22,227 bases of DNA. Origin: Pseudomonadota bacterium. GTDB lineage: Bacteria; Pseudomonadota; Gammaproteobacteria; Burkholderiales; Burkholderiaceae_B. A model generated the notes under the pieces. That model was not told the origin of the DNA. It worked only from the letters and a program-made list of their open reading frames with translations, and made no database searches. Below are positions 15,409-22,227 of this stretch, piece after piece. Both the position numbers and the translations under genes were made by a program. The first letter of the stretch is position 1, and each line of letters opens with the position of its first letter. The stretch spans positions 1-22,227 of the forward strand of contig JAEZBO010000269.1 in assembly GCA_023427085.1 (NCBI GenBank), read 5' to 3'.

Positions 15409-16842
15409 ATGCAAGAATCCATCGCCAAACGCGCGGGCGTCCAGCCCGCCGCCGCCCCCACGCTGCCCGCCAGCGACGCCCAGGGCCCCCGCAAGCTCTA
15501 TATCCGCACCTTCGGCTGCCAGATGAACGAGTACGACTCGGACAAGATGGCGGACGTGCTGCGCGGCGACCAGGGGCTCGAGCTCACCGACGTGCCCGAA
15601 GAGGCCGACGTGATCCTGTTCAACACCTGTTCGGTGCGCGAGAAGGCGCAGGAAAAAGTCTTCTCGGACCTGGGCCGCGTGCAGCATCTGAAGCAGCTCA
15701 AGCCCGATCTGGTGATCGGCGTGGGCGGCTGCGTGGCCAGCCAGGAAGGCCAGGCCATCGTCAAGCGCGCGCCCTACGTCGACGTGGTGTTCGGGCCGCA
15801 GACGCTGCACCGCCTGCCCGAGCTGATCCGCCGGCGCCGCGACGAAGGCCGCTCGCAGGTCGACATCAGCTTTCCCGAGATCGAGAAGTTCGACAACATG
15901 CCGCCGCCGCGCGTGGACGGCGCGACCGCCTTCGTGTCGATCATGGAAGGTTGCAGCAAGTACTGCAGCTTCTGTGTGGTGCCGTACACGCGCGGCGCCG
16001 AGGTCTCGCGGCCGTTCGACGACGTGCTGGTCGAGGTGGCCGACCTGGCCGACCAGGGCGTCAAGGAAGTCACGCTGCTGGGCCAGAACGTCAACGCCTA
16101 TCGCGGCAGCATGGGCGAAGGCCAGGAGATGGCCGACTTCGCGCTGCTGCTCGAATACGTGCACGAGATCCCCGGCATCGAGCGAATCCGCTATACCACC
16201 TCGCATCCCAAGGAAATGACGCCGCGCCTGATCGAGGCGCATGGCAAGCTGCCCAAGCTGGTGCCGTTCCTGCACCTGCCGGTGCAATCGGGCAGCGACC
16301 GCGTGCTGGCGGCCATGAAGCGCGGCTATACCTCGCTCGAGTTCAAGTCGATCGTGCGCAAGCTGCGCGCCGCGCGGCCCGGCTTGACGCTGTCGTCCGA
16401 CTTCATCGTCGGCTTCCCGGGCGAGACCGAGGAGGATTTCGGCAAGACGCTCAAGCTGATCGAGGACGTCGGCTTCGACACCTCGTTCTCGTTCGTCTAT
16501 TCGCGCCGCCCCGGCACGCCGGCCGCCGACCTCAGCGACGACACGCCACAGGCGCTCAAGCTGCAGCGCCTGCAGCAGCTGCAGGCGCTGATCGCCGCGC
16601 AGGCCACGACGATCAGCCAGGGCATGGTCGGCACGCGCCAGCGCCTGCTGGTCGAAGGCCCGTCGCGCCGCGACCCGTCCGAACTCATGGGCCGCAGCGA
16701 AAACAACCGCATCGTCAATTTCCAGGGCCCGCAACGGCTGATCGGCCAGATGGTCGACGCGGTCATCACGCAGGCCTATACCAACTCGCTGCGCGCACGC
16801 GTGGCCGACGTCGACGTCGCCAAGGAGTCCGCCGCCTCATGA
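15409..16842 (+). CDS. miaB: tRNA-2-methylthio-N6-dimethylallyladenosine synthase MiaB
   Basis: A 477-residue radical-SAM methylthiotransferase adding a methylthio group to i6A37 of tRNAs. The N-terminal UPF0004 domain supplies three cluster ligands, Cys37 in TFGCQMNEYDS, Cys74 in NTCSVREKA and Cys108 in GVGGCVA. The radical-SAM motif is GCSKYCSFCVVPYTRG with Cys182, Cys186 and Cys189. LLGQNVNAY, LHLPVQSGSD and SDFIVGFPGETEEDF follow, and a TRAM RNA-binding domain closes the protein (about 395-465). The first 28 residues are Ala/Pro-rich and precede the conserved RKLYIRTFGCQ; no strong ribosome-binding site supports ATG 15409, but no better start is present. The stop overlaps the ybeZ start (ATGA). 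Confidence 0.96.
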   Translation: MQESIAKRAGVQPAAAPTLPASDAQGPRKLYIRTFGCQMNEYDSDKMADVLRGDQGLELTDVPEEADVILFNTCSVREKAQEKVFSDLGRVQHLKQLKPDLVIGVGGCVASQEGQAIVKRAPYVDVVFGPQTLHRLPELIRRRRDEGRSQVDISFPEIEKFDNMPPPRVDGATAFVSIMEGCSKYCSFCVVPYTRGAEVSRPFDDVLVEVADLADQGVKEVTLLGQNVNAYRGSMGEGQEMADFALLLEYVHEIPGIERIRYTTSHPKEMTPRLIEAHGKLPKLVPFLHLPVQSGSDRVLAAMKRGYTSLEFKSIVRKLRAARPGLTLSSDFIVGFPGETEEDFGKTLKLIEDVGFDTSFSFVYSRRPGTPAADLSDDTPQALKLQRLQQLQALIAAQATTISQGMVGTRQRLLVEGPSRRDPSELMGRSENNRIVNFQGPQRLIGQMVDAVITQAYTNSLRARVADVDVAKESAAS

Positions 16843-17864
16843 ATGCTCCCCGCTCACGGCCGCGCCGTCCGCTGCCGGTCATCGTCAACATCGATGGCGA
16901 CAACACCCACCTGGCCAATCTGTGCGGCCCGCTCGACGAGAACCTCAAGCAGCTGGCCGACGGCGTCGGCGTGACGCTGGCGCGCCGTGGCGGCCGCATC
17001 GTGCTCGAGGGCGACAAGGCCGAGCTGGCCGCCGGCGCGCTGCGGCGCTTTTCGGCCCAGGCCGTGCACAAGGCGCTGACGGTCGACGACATCCAGCTGG
17101 GCCTGGTCGAGCTGGACCTGAGCCGCGCCGGCCAGGGCCATGCCACGCCCGAGGCCTTCGACCCGGCCGAACTGCCGCCGCTGGACGACGAAAGCGGCGG
17201 CATCGCGCTGCGCACCCGCCGCAGCGACCTGCGTCCGCGCACGCCGCGCCAGCGCGACTACCTGAACAACATCCTCAAGCACGACATCACCTTCGGCGTC
17301 GGTCCGGCCGGCACCGGCAAGACCTGGCTGGCGGTGGCCTGCGCGATCGATGCGCTCGAACGCGACAGCGTGCAGCGGCTGATCCTGACCCGGCCGGCCG
17401 TCGAGGCCGGCGAGCGGCTCGGTTTCCTGCCCGGCGATCTGGCTCAAAAGGTCGACCCATACCTGCGGCCGCTGTACGACGCGCTGTACGACCTGATGGG
17501 TTTCGACAAGGTCCAGCGCCTGTTCGAGAAGCAGACCATCGAGATCGCGCCGCTGGCCTACATGCGCGGGCGCACGCTCAATCACGCCTTCGTGATCCTG
17601 GACGAGGCGCAGAACACCACGCCCGAGCAGATGAAGATGTTCCTGACCCGCATCGGCTTCGGCAGCAAGGCGGTGATCACCGGCGATCCCTCGCAGGTCG
17701 ACCTGCCCAAGGGCAGCCAGAGCGGCCTGGCGCATGCGGTGCGGGTGCTCGAGTCGGTGCAGGGCATCGCGCAGACCCGCTTCACCAGCCGCGACGTGGT
17801 GCGTCACCCGCTGGTGGCGCGCATCGTGGATGCCTATGAACAGGCCGCCGACGACGATGCCTGA
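16839..17864 (+). CDS. ybeZ: PhoH-family ATPase YbeZ
   Basis: A 341-residue cytoplasmic P-loop protein of the PhoH family. A KH-like N-terminal region (about 30-95) is followed by Walker A GPAGTGKT (155-162), the family stretch LTRPAVEAGERLGFLPGDL (183-201), Walker B VILDEAQN (252-259) and TGDPSQVDLP (281-290). YbeZ is thought to be an RNA-dependent NTPase working with the rRNA endonuclease YbeY, encoded next. ATG 16839 overlaps the miaB stop and AAGGAG lies 11 bases upstream. The end overlaps the ybeY start, so all three genes are tightly coupled. Confidence 0.95.
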   Translation: MNAPRSRPRRPLPVIVNIDGDNTHLANLCGPLDENLKQLADGVGVTLARRGGRIVLEGDKAELAAGALRRFSAQAVHKALTVDDIQLGLVELDLSRAGQGHATPEAFDPAELPPLDDESGGIALRTRRSDLRPRTPRQRDYLNNILKHDITFGVGPAGTGKTWLAVACAIDALERDSVQRLILTRPAVEAGERLGFLPGDLAQKVDPYLRPLYDALYDLMGFDKVQRLFEKQTIEIAPLAYMRGRTLNHAFVILDEAQNTTPEQMKMFLTRIGFGSKAVITGDPSQVDLPKGSQSGLAHAVRVLESVQGIAQTRFTSRDVVRHPLVARIVDAYEQAADDDA

Positions 17865-18354
17865 TCGCGCCGACGCGTCGCCGCCGCCATCGCTGTCGCT
17901 GTCGCTGTCGGTGCAATATGCGCTGGCCGAGCCGCGGCTGCCGCGCTGGCGCCTGCGCCGCTGGGTCGAGCGCGGCCTGCGCGGCGCGGCGCTCGAGATG
18001 GCCGAACCGCCGCCCGCCGCGCAACTGAGCCTGCGGCTGGTCGGCCTGGCCGAGGGGCGCCGGCTGAACCGCGAGTTCCGCCAGCGCGATTACGCCACCA
18101 ACGTGCTGACTTTCGAGTACGGCGCCGACCCGGGCGGCACCGTGCATGGCGACATCGTCATGTGCGTGCCGGTGCTGGTGCGCGAGGCGCGCGAGCAGCG
18201 CAAGACACTGCTGGCCCATGCGGCGCACCTGACCGTGCACGGCACGCTGCATGCGCTGGGCTACGACCACCTGAACGCGCGCGACGCGCGCCGCATGGAA
18301 AGCCTGGAGACCGGCATCCTGGCGCAGATGGGACTGGCCGATCCTTACGCCTAG
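17857..18354 (+). CDS. ybeY: Endoribonuclease YbeY (16S rRNA maturation)
   Basis: A 165-residue metalloprotein needed for 16S rRNA 3'-end maturation and ribosome quality control. The zinc motif HGTLHALGYDH gives His128, His132 and His138. The conserved LRLVGLAEGRRLNREFRQ (59-76) contains the basic residue equivalent to E. coli Arg59, and DYATNVLTFEY (78-88) is the usual nearby motif. ATG 17857 overlaps ybeZ by eight bases; an in-frame ATG at 17836 would add seven residues. The N-terminus is unusual: after a Pro-rich start there is S-L-S-L-S-L-S encoded by a hexanucleotide repeat. In most proteobacteria corC follows directly; here a transporter operon intervenes. Confidence 0.95.
   Translation: MPDRADASPPPSLSLSLSVQYALAEPRLPRWRLRRWVERGLRGAALEMAEPPPAAQLSLRLVGLAEGRRLNREFRQRDYATNVLTFEYGADPGGTVHGDIVMCVPVLVREAREQRKTLLAHAAHLTVHGTLHALGYDHLNARDARRMESLETGILAQMGLADPYA
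17890..17913 (+). repeat. Hexanucleotide tandem repeat in the ybeY N-terminus
   Basis: Three perfect copies of TCGCTG (17890-17907) and a fourth with one change (TCGGTG, 17908-17913) encode alternating Ser-Leu. Because the unit is six bases, copy-number change would add or remove two residues without shifting the frame. Confidence 0.8.
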
Positions 18355-18396
18355 GCCCGCGCGGGCGCGGTTGGGCGCAGGCGGCGGGACCGACCG

Positions 18397-18498
18397 TTTA
18401 CATTTCCCATAGCGCCGGTTTTAAGCGTTTTATATTTCTTTTCGAAATAAACTAAGCGCATCAAAGGCTTTGTCGCCGCGCCGTGCTTTGGTTAGAGT
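18397..18498 (+). promoter_or_regulatory. AT-rich promoter/operator region of the ABC transporter operon
   Basis: The 170-base gap after ybeY is the most AT-rich patch in this part of the window. Two sigma-70 candidates are visible: TTTACA (18397-18402) with TTTAAG (18420-18425), 17-base spacer; and TTGTCG (18470-18475) with TAGAGT (18493-18498), 17-base spacer, the latter closer to the gene and followed by GGAG before the ATG. Between them lie a direct repeat TAAGCG (18422-18427 and 18453-18458, 31 bases apart, about three helical turns) and a 6-base inverted repeat (TATTTC at 18433-18438 with GAAATA at 18444-18449). This arrangement could bind a regulator; which one is unknown. Confidence 0.45.
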
Positions 18499-18524
18499 GA
18501 GCCACTACTCACCGGAGTCCCTCC

Positions 18525-19307
18525 ATGAAGATCCTGCGTATTCTCCTGGCCGCCGGCCTGCTGCAACTGGGCGTGCTCGGCGCCGCCACGGCCCAGACCG
18601 AACTGGCGGCCATCAAGTCCGCCGGCGTGCTGCGCATCGGCACCGAAGGCACCTACGCGCCGTTCAGCTTCCACGACAAGGCCCGCGGCCTGACCGGCTT
18701 CGACGTCGAGATCGGCCGCGCGATCGCCGAGCGCCTGGGCGTCAAGGCCGAGTTCGTCGAGGGCAAGTGGGACGGCCTGATCGCCGGCCTCGACGTCAAG
18801 CGCTACGACGCCGTCATCAACCAGGTCGGCATCACGCCCGAACGCCAGGCCAAGTATGCGTTCTCCGAGCCCTACATCGCGTCGGCCGCGGCGCTGATCG
18901 TGCGCAACGAGAACGACAAGATCAAGGGCTATGACGACCTCAAGGGCGTGCGCTCGGCCAATACCATCACCAGCAACTTCGGCAAGCTGGCGCAGCGCCA
19001 TGGCGCCGAGGTGGTGCCGGTGCAAGGCTTCAACGACGCCATCGAACTGCTGGTCTCGCGCCGCGTCGACGCCACCGTCAACGATCACCTGTCGTTCCTC
19101 GACTTCAAGAAACAGCGCCCGCAAGCGCCGGTCAAGGTGGTCGCGCTCGACAAGAGCCCCGAGTTCAGTGCCTCGGGCGTGCTGCTGCGCAAGGGTGATC
19201 CCGAGCTGGTCAAGGCGATCAACGAGGCGCTGGCGCAGATCAAGGCCGATGGCACCTACAAGCGCATCTCCGAGACCTTCTTCGGCGTCGACCTGTCCAC
19301 CCAATGA
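18525..19307 (+). CDS. Periplasmic amino acid/cystine-binding protein (FliY/TcyJ-like)
   Basis: A 260-residue family 3 solute-binding protein that would deliver a polar amino acid to the permease encoded next. A signal peptide is clear (MKILRILLAAGLLQLG core, cleavage after ATAQ near residue 24). The sequence AIKSAGVLRIGTEGTYAPFS (29-48), then GFDVEIGRAIAERLGVK, NQVGITPERQ, and a C-terminal ADGTYKRISETFFGVDLS, resemble E. coli FliY (TcyJ), the L-cystine binding protein, more than other family members I can recall. Cystine as substrate is therefore a reasonable guess, but related proteins bind glutamate, arginine or others. ATG 18525 has GGAG 7 bases upstream. First gene of a three-gene operon. 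Confidence 0.9.
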   Translation: MKILRILLAAGLLQLGVLGAATAQTELAAIKSAGVLRIGTEGTYAPFSFHDKARGLTGFDVEIGRAIAERLGVKAEFVEGKWDGLIAGLDVKRYDAVINQVGITPERQAKYAFSEPYIASAAALIVRNENDKIKGYDDLKGVRSANTITSNFGKLAQRHGAEVVPVQGFNDAIELLVSRRVDATVNDHLSFLDFKKQRPQAPVKVVALDKSPEFSASGVLLRKGDPELVKAINEALAQIKADGTYKRISETFFGVDLSTQ

Positions 19308-19357
19308 CGTTTGCCCGCACGGCCTGCCGGGCCTGTCCGGCGCGAGGATAGCGACCC

Positions 19358-20119
19358 ATGCCGGCCTGGTACGACCTGGTGATGGAGTCCTTCTGGCCAC
19401 TGATCGTGGCCGGCGTGAAGTTCACCATCCCGCTGACGGTGCTGTCGTTCGTGTTCGGCCTGGTGCTGGCCTTCGCGGTCGCGCTGGTGCGGCTGTTCGC
19501 GCCCTCGCCCGGGGCGGCGCTGGCCGACGTCGGGCGGCAGTTGCGCCGCCGGCGCGTCGACCGCGCCGCGCTGGCGCTGCTGCAAGCCGTGCTGGTCGCG
19601 CTGGTCGGCCTGTACGTCTGGCTGATCCGCGGCACCCCGCTGCTGGTGCAGCTGTTCGTGATCTTCTACGGCCTGCCCAGCGTCGGCATCGTGCTCGACC
19701 CGCTGCCGGCCGCGCTGATCGGCTTCACGCTGAACGTCGGCGCGTACAACTCCGAGGTGATCCGCGGCGCGATCGAATCGATCCCCAAGGGCCAGTGGGA
19801 AGCCGCCTATTCGATGAGCATGACGCGGGTGCAGGCGCTGCGCCGCACCATCCTGCCGCAGGCCACCCGCGTGGCGGTGCCGCCGCTGTCGAACTCGGTC
19901 ATCTCGCTGGTCAAGGACACCTCGCTGGCCGCGGTGCTGACGGTGCCGGAAATCTTCCAGGCGGCCCAGCGCATCGCCGCGGTCACCTACGAACCGCTGG
20001 TGCTGTATCTGCAGGCCGCCTTCCTGTACCTGGTGCTCAGCTCCGTCCTCACCGCGGTCCAGCGCCAGCTCGAAAAACACTACGGCCAGCATGCGCTGTT
20101 CGGCAAGGGCCAGCGATGA
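19358..20119 (+). CDS. Polar amino acid ABC transporter permease (YecS/TcyL-like)
   Basis: A 253-residue HisMQ-type inner-membrane permease. Spans are visible at about 13-46, 72-90 and several more to the C-terminus. The EAA loop that docks the ATPase is GQWEAAYSMSMTRVQALRRTILPQA (starting at 145, abbreviated by its key EAA and final ILPQA). RGTPLLVQLFVIFYGLPSVG (91-110) and LVKDTSLAAVLTVPEIF are family signatures closely like E. coli YecS. Compared with YecS there are roughly 27 extra residues between the first span and RGTPL, including RQLRRRR (60-66). GAGGA lies 9 bases before ATG 19358. The stop overlaps the ATPase start (ATGA). Confidence 0.93.
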   Translation: MPAWYDLVMESFWPLIVAGVKFTIPLTVLSFVFGLVLAFAVALVRLFAPSPGAALADVGRQLRRRRVDRAALALLQAVLVALVGLYVWLIRGTPLLVQLFVIFYGLPSVGIVLDPLPAALIGFTLNVGAYNSEVIRGAIESIPKGQWEAAYSMSMTRVQALRRTILPQATRVAVPPLSNSVISLVKDTSLAAVLTVPEIFQAAQRIAAVTYEPLVLYLQAAFLYLVLSSVLTAVQRQLEKHYGQHALFGKGQR

Positions 20120-20856
20120 TCGCGCTACGGCAAGTCCATAAAAGCTTCGGCGCGCTCAAGGTGCTCGACGGCGTCGACCTGCAGGTCGGCGAAGGCAGCG
20201 TGACCGCGCTGATCGGCGCGTCGGGCAGCGGCAAGAGCACGCTGCTGCGCTGCGTGAACCTGCTCGAGGTCCCAGAGGCCGGCGAGCTGTCGCTGGCCGA
20301 CGTGACCGTGCGATTCTCGCCCGAGCCGCCAGCGCGCGCGCTGGTGCAGCGCATCCGCCGCCAGACCGGCATGGTGTTCCAGAACTTCCAGCTGTTTCCG
20401 CACCAGCGCGTGCTGGCCAACGTCATGGAAGGCCTGCTGACGGTCGAGCAGTGGCCGCGTGCGCGCGCCCGCGAGCGCGCCGAAAGCCTGCTGGCCAAGG
20501 TCGGCATGCTCGACAAGGCCGACGCGTGGCCGGCCTCGCTGTCGGGCGGCCAGCAGCAACGCGTGGCGATCGCGCGCGCGCTGGCGATGTCGCCGCGCGT
20601 GCTGCTGTGCGACGAGCCGACCTCGGCGCTCGATCCCGGCCTGGCCGGCGAGGTCGTCGAGGTGCTGCAGGGCCTGGCGCGCGAAGGCATGACCATGCTG
20701 ATGGCCACGCACGACCTGCGGCTGGCCGCCTCGGTGGCCAGCCACGCGGTGTTCCTGGGCGCCGGCCGGATCGTCGAAGCCGGCCCGGCCGAGCAGGTGT
20801 TTCGGCAGCCCGCCGACGCCCGCACCGCCGCGTTCGTGGCCGGCCTGGGCGCCTAG
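20116..20856 (+). CDS. Polar amino acid ABC transporter ATP-binding protein (YecC/TcyN-like)
   Basis: A 246-residue ABC ATPase powering the importer. All motifs are intact: Walker A GASGSGKST (34-42), Q-loop Gln89 in MVFQNFQLFPHQ, signature LSGGQQQRV (142-150), Walker B VLLCDEPTS (162-170), D-loop ALDP and switch His199 in ATHD. The pattern VFQ-NFQLFPH is typical of the polar amino acid family (GlnQ/HisP/YecC). The start overlaps the permease stop by four bases, so subunits are coupled. Downstream, 20857-20882 contains a GC-rich imperfect inverted repeat that might end transcription, but there is no U-run. Confidence 0.95.
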   Translation: MIALRQVHKSFGALKVLDGVDLQVGEGSVTALIGASGSGKSTLLRCVNLLEVPEAGELSLADVTVRFSPEPPARALVQRIRRQTGMVFQNFQLFPHQRVLANVMEGLLTVEQWPRARARERAESLLAKVGMLDKADAWPASLSGGQQQRVAIARALAMSPRVLLCDEPTSALDPGLAGEVVEVLQGLAREGMTMLMATHDLRLAASVASHAVFLGAGRIVEAGPAEQVFRQPADARTAAFVAGLGA

Positions 20857-20973
20857 CCGGCACGGCCGCCGCGGCCGGCCGGAACCGCCGCGCACGGGGC
20901 CATCACGCCACTGCAACAAAAAATCCAGCAGGATCGGTTATGCTGGACCACTCGCTTTTCTTGTCCTTGGACA
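20857..20973 (+). promoter_or_regulatory. Intergenic gap before corC: possible weak promoter
   Basis: This 117-base gap holds a GC-rich inverted repeat right after the ATPase stop and an A-rich patch (A6 near 20917). TATGCT at 20939-20944 could be a -10 element for corC-lnt, but no -35 match is present. No strong ribosome-binding site precedes the corC ATG (only GGA three bases away). Confidence 0.25.
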
Positions 20974-21864
20974 ATGTCAGACCCATATCCTGCTGCCGAG
21001 GCAGAGGCGTCCCGCCCTGCCAAACCCTCCTCCAATAAATCCTTGATGGATCGCCTCGTCGGGCTGGTCCGGCGCGAACCGCAAGATCGCGACAGCATCA
21101 AGGCCGTGCTCGAAGCCGCGCACGACCGGTCCCTGATCGACGATGAAGCCTACGTCATGATCAAGGGCGCCCTCGCCGTGTCCGAGGGCACTGCGGGCGA
21201 CCTGATGGTGCCGCGATCGCGCATGGACATGCTCGACATCACGCAGCCGCTGCCCTATCTGCTGTCGCAGGTCATCGATGCCGCGCACTCGCGCTTTCCG
21301 GTCTACGAGACCGACCGCGAGAACATCATCGGCATCCTGCTCGCCAAGGACCTGCTGCGCTGCATGCTCGAACCCGATCTCGATCTGCGTTCGATGGTGC
21401 GTCCGGCGGTGTTCATCCCCGAGTCCAAGCGGCTCAACGTGCTGCTGCGCGACTTCCGCATCAACCGCAACCACCTGGCCATCGTCATCGATGAACATGG
21501 CGGCATCTCGGGCCTGGTGACGATGGAAGACGTGCTCGAGCAGATCGTCGGCGACATCGAAGACGAATTCGACGAAGACGAAGAACAGACCATCTTCGCC
21601 GAGAGCGACCAGTCCTGGCGCGTGATGGCGACGACCGACATCGACGACTTCAACGAAGCCTTGCAGGCCACGCTGCCCGAGGACGACTACGACACCGTCG
21701 GCGGCTGGCTGGCGGCCGAACTCGGCCGCATCCCGCGCCGCGGCGACCAGGTCGAGCGCGACAACCTCGCCATCGAGGTCGTGCGCGCCGACGCGCGCCG
21801 CGCCCTGTGGCTGCGGGTGCGCCGCATCGCGCCGCGCATCGACACGCCCACCGAACAGGCCTGA
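20974..21864 (+). CDS. corC: CorC/YbeX family CBS-domain protein
   Basis: A 296-residue soluble protein of the HlyC/CorC family, named for magnesium/cobalt efflux in Salmonella and lately linked to ribosome metabolism together with ybeZY. A short N-terminus is followed by the family signature MVPRSRMDMLD (78-88), a CBS pair (about 75-135 and 145-197, with SRFPVYETDRENIIGILLAKD and AIVIDEHGGISGLVTMEDVL given here only by their positions 106 and 169), an acidic linker (EDEFDEDEEQ), and the C-terminal CorC_HlyC domain (about 211-285, with YDTVGGWLAAELGRIPRRGD). No membrane DUF21 domain is present, as expected for YbeX. lnt starts 5 bases after the stop. Confidence 0.95.
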   Translation: MSDPYPAAEAEASRPAKPSSNKSLMDRLVGLVRREPQDRDSIKAVLEAAHDRSLIDDEAYVMIKGALAVSEGTAGDLMVPRSRMDMLDITQPLPYLLSQVIDAAHSRFPVYETDRENIIGILLAKDLLRCMLEPDLDLRSMVRPAVFIPESKRLNVLLRDFRINRNHLAIVIDEHGGISGLVTMEDVLEQIVGDIEDEFDEDEEQTIFAESDQSWRVMATTDIDDFNEALQATLPEDDYDTVGGWLAAELGRIPRRGDQVERDNLAIEVVRADARRALWLRVRRIAPRIDTPTEQA

Positions 21865-21869
21865 GCCAG

Positions 21870-22227
21870 ATGCCCCGGCTGCGACTGCCCGGCCCGCGCA
21901 CCGCGGGCCTCGCCGCCGCCGCGGCCCTCTATTCACTCAGCTTCGCGCCCGGCCCCTTGCCGGCCTGGGCGCTGGCGCCGGTGCACCTGCTGACGCTGGC
22001 GGTGCTGGCGCGCCTGAGCCTGTTCGCGCCATCGGTCCGGCGCGCGGCGCTGGGCGGCTGGCTGTTCGGCCTGATCGCCTGCAGCATCGGCGTGTACTGG
22101 CTGTACATCAGCATGCACACCTACGGCTTCATGCCGGCGCCGCTGGCCGCCGGCGGTGTGCTGGCGCTGGCCGCCTACATGGCGCTGTATTTCGCGCTGG
22201 CCGCCGGGCTGGCGCGCTGGCTGGCGG
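21870..22227 (+). CDS. lnt: Apolipoprotein N-acyltransferase Lnt (5' part, cut by window edge)
   Basis: The first 119 codons of a membrane protein matching the N-terminal part of Lnt, which adds the third acyl chain to lipoproteins in the inner membrane. The visible part is hydrophobic with several spans; YSLSFAPGPLPAWALAPVH (21-39) matches the early Lnt motif around the second span, and IGVYWLYISMHTYGFMPAPL matches the conserved W-x-Y-x-S-x-H-x-x-G motif. The nitrilase-like catalytic domain lies beyond the right edge. ATG 21870 follows the corC stop by five bases, consistent with the usual corC-lnt pair. Confidence 0.93.
   Translation, partial: MPRLRLPGPRTAGLAAAAALYSLSFAPGPLPAWALAPVHLLTLAVLARLSLFAPSVRRAALGGWLFGLIACSIGVYWLYISMHTYGFMPAPLAAGGVLALAAYMALYFALAAGLARWLA

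Noticed and set aside
18355..18366. GCCCGC/GCGGGC palindrome right after the ybeY stop
   Set aside because: Twelve-base GC palindromes arise easily at this base composition and it has no loop or U-run, so it is not convincing as a terminator.
1..22227. tRNA, rRNA, CRISPR array, insertion sequence, attachment site or phage remnant
   Set aside because: I looked for cloverleaf-type stems, regularly spaced repeats, transposase or integrase motifs and terminal repeats and found none; all genes look like native core genes with uniform composition.

Overview
This is ordinary, gene-dense chromosome from a high-GC (by eye about two-thirds or more G+C) betaproteobacterium. The protein sequences and gene neighbourhoods (BhuS/BhuT-type haem uptake, queA-tgt-yajC-secDF, miaB-ybeZ-ybeY, corC-lnt) point to the Alcaligenaceae, most likely Bordetella or a close relative such as Achromobacter. 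That assignment comes from recognising families, not from a search. I see no rRNA, tRNA, CRISPR array, integrase, transposase or prophage.

Layout. Positions 1-4160 are all on the minus strand: bhuT (cut by the left edge), bhuS, a small-membrane-protein operon yqjD-yqjE-yqjK-like, and an exported protein of unknown function. A divergent intergenic region then leads to cysG (siroheme synthase) on the plus strand. cysG converges on, and overlaps by its stop codon, a minus-strand run dacB -> upp -> rhomboid protease. From 9547 to the right edge everything is on the plus strand: queA-tgt (queuosine tRNA modification), yajC-secD-secF (Sec translocon accessory complex), miaB-ybeZ-ybeY (tRNA thiomethylation, PhoH-like ATPase, 16S rRNA endonuclease), a three-gene polar amino acid/cystine-type ABC transporter, corC (ybeX), and the start of lnt (cut by the right edge).

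How the genes work together. QueA and Tgt act in one pathway and their frames overlap (ATGA). YajC, SecD and SecF form one membrane complex. YbeZ, YbeY, CorC and Lnt are usually contiguous with MiaB in proteobacteria, but here the ABC transporter operon, with its own AT-rich upstream region, sits between ybeY and corC. BhuS and BhuT belong to haem uptake, but the outer-membrane receptor gene normally found just before bhuS is absent from that position.

I did not find a convincing undescribed multi-gene system. The items most worth a second look are: a rhomboid protease with a roughly 200-residue N-terminal extension (two membrane spans plus a possible PH-like domain) translationally coupled to upp; a long imperfect palindrome plus a second perfect palindrome between yajC and secD; the transporter placed between ybeY and corC; the receptor-less bhuST locus; and an uncharacterised four-cysteine exported protein.
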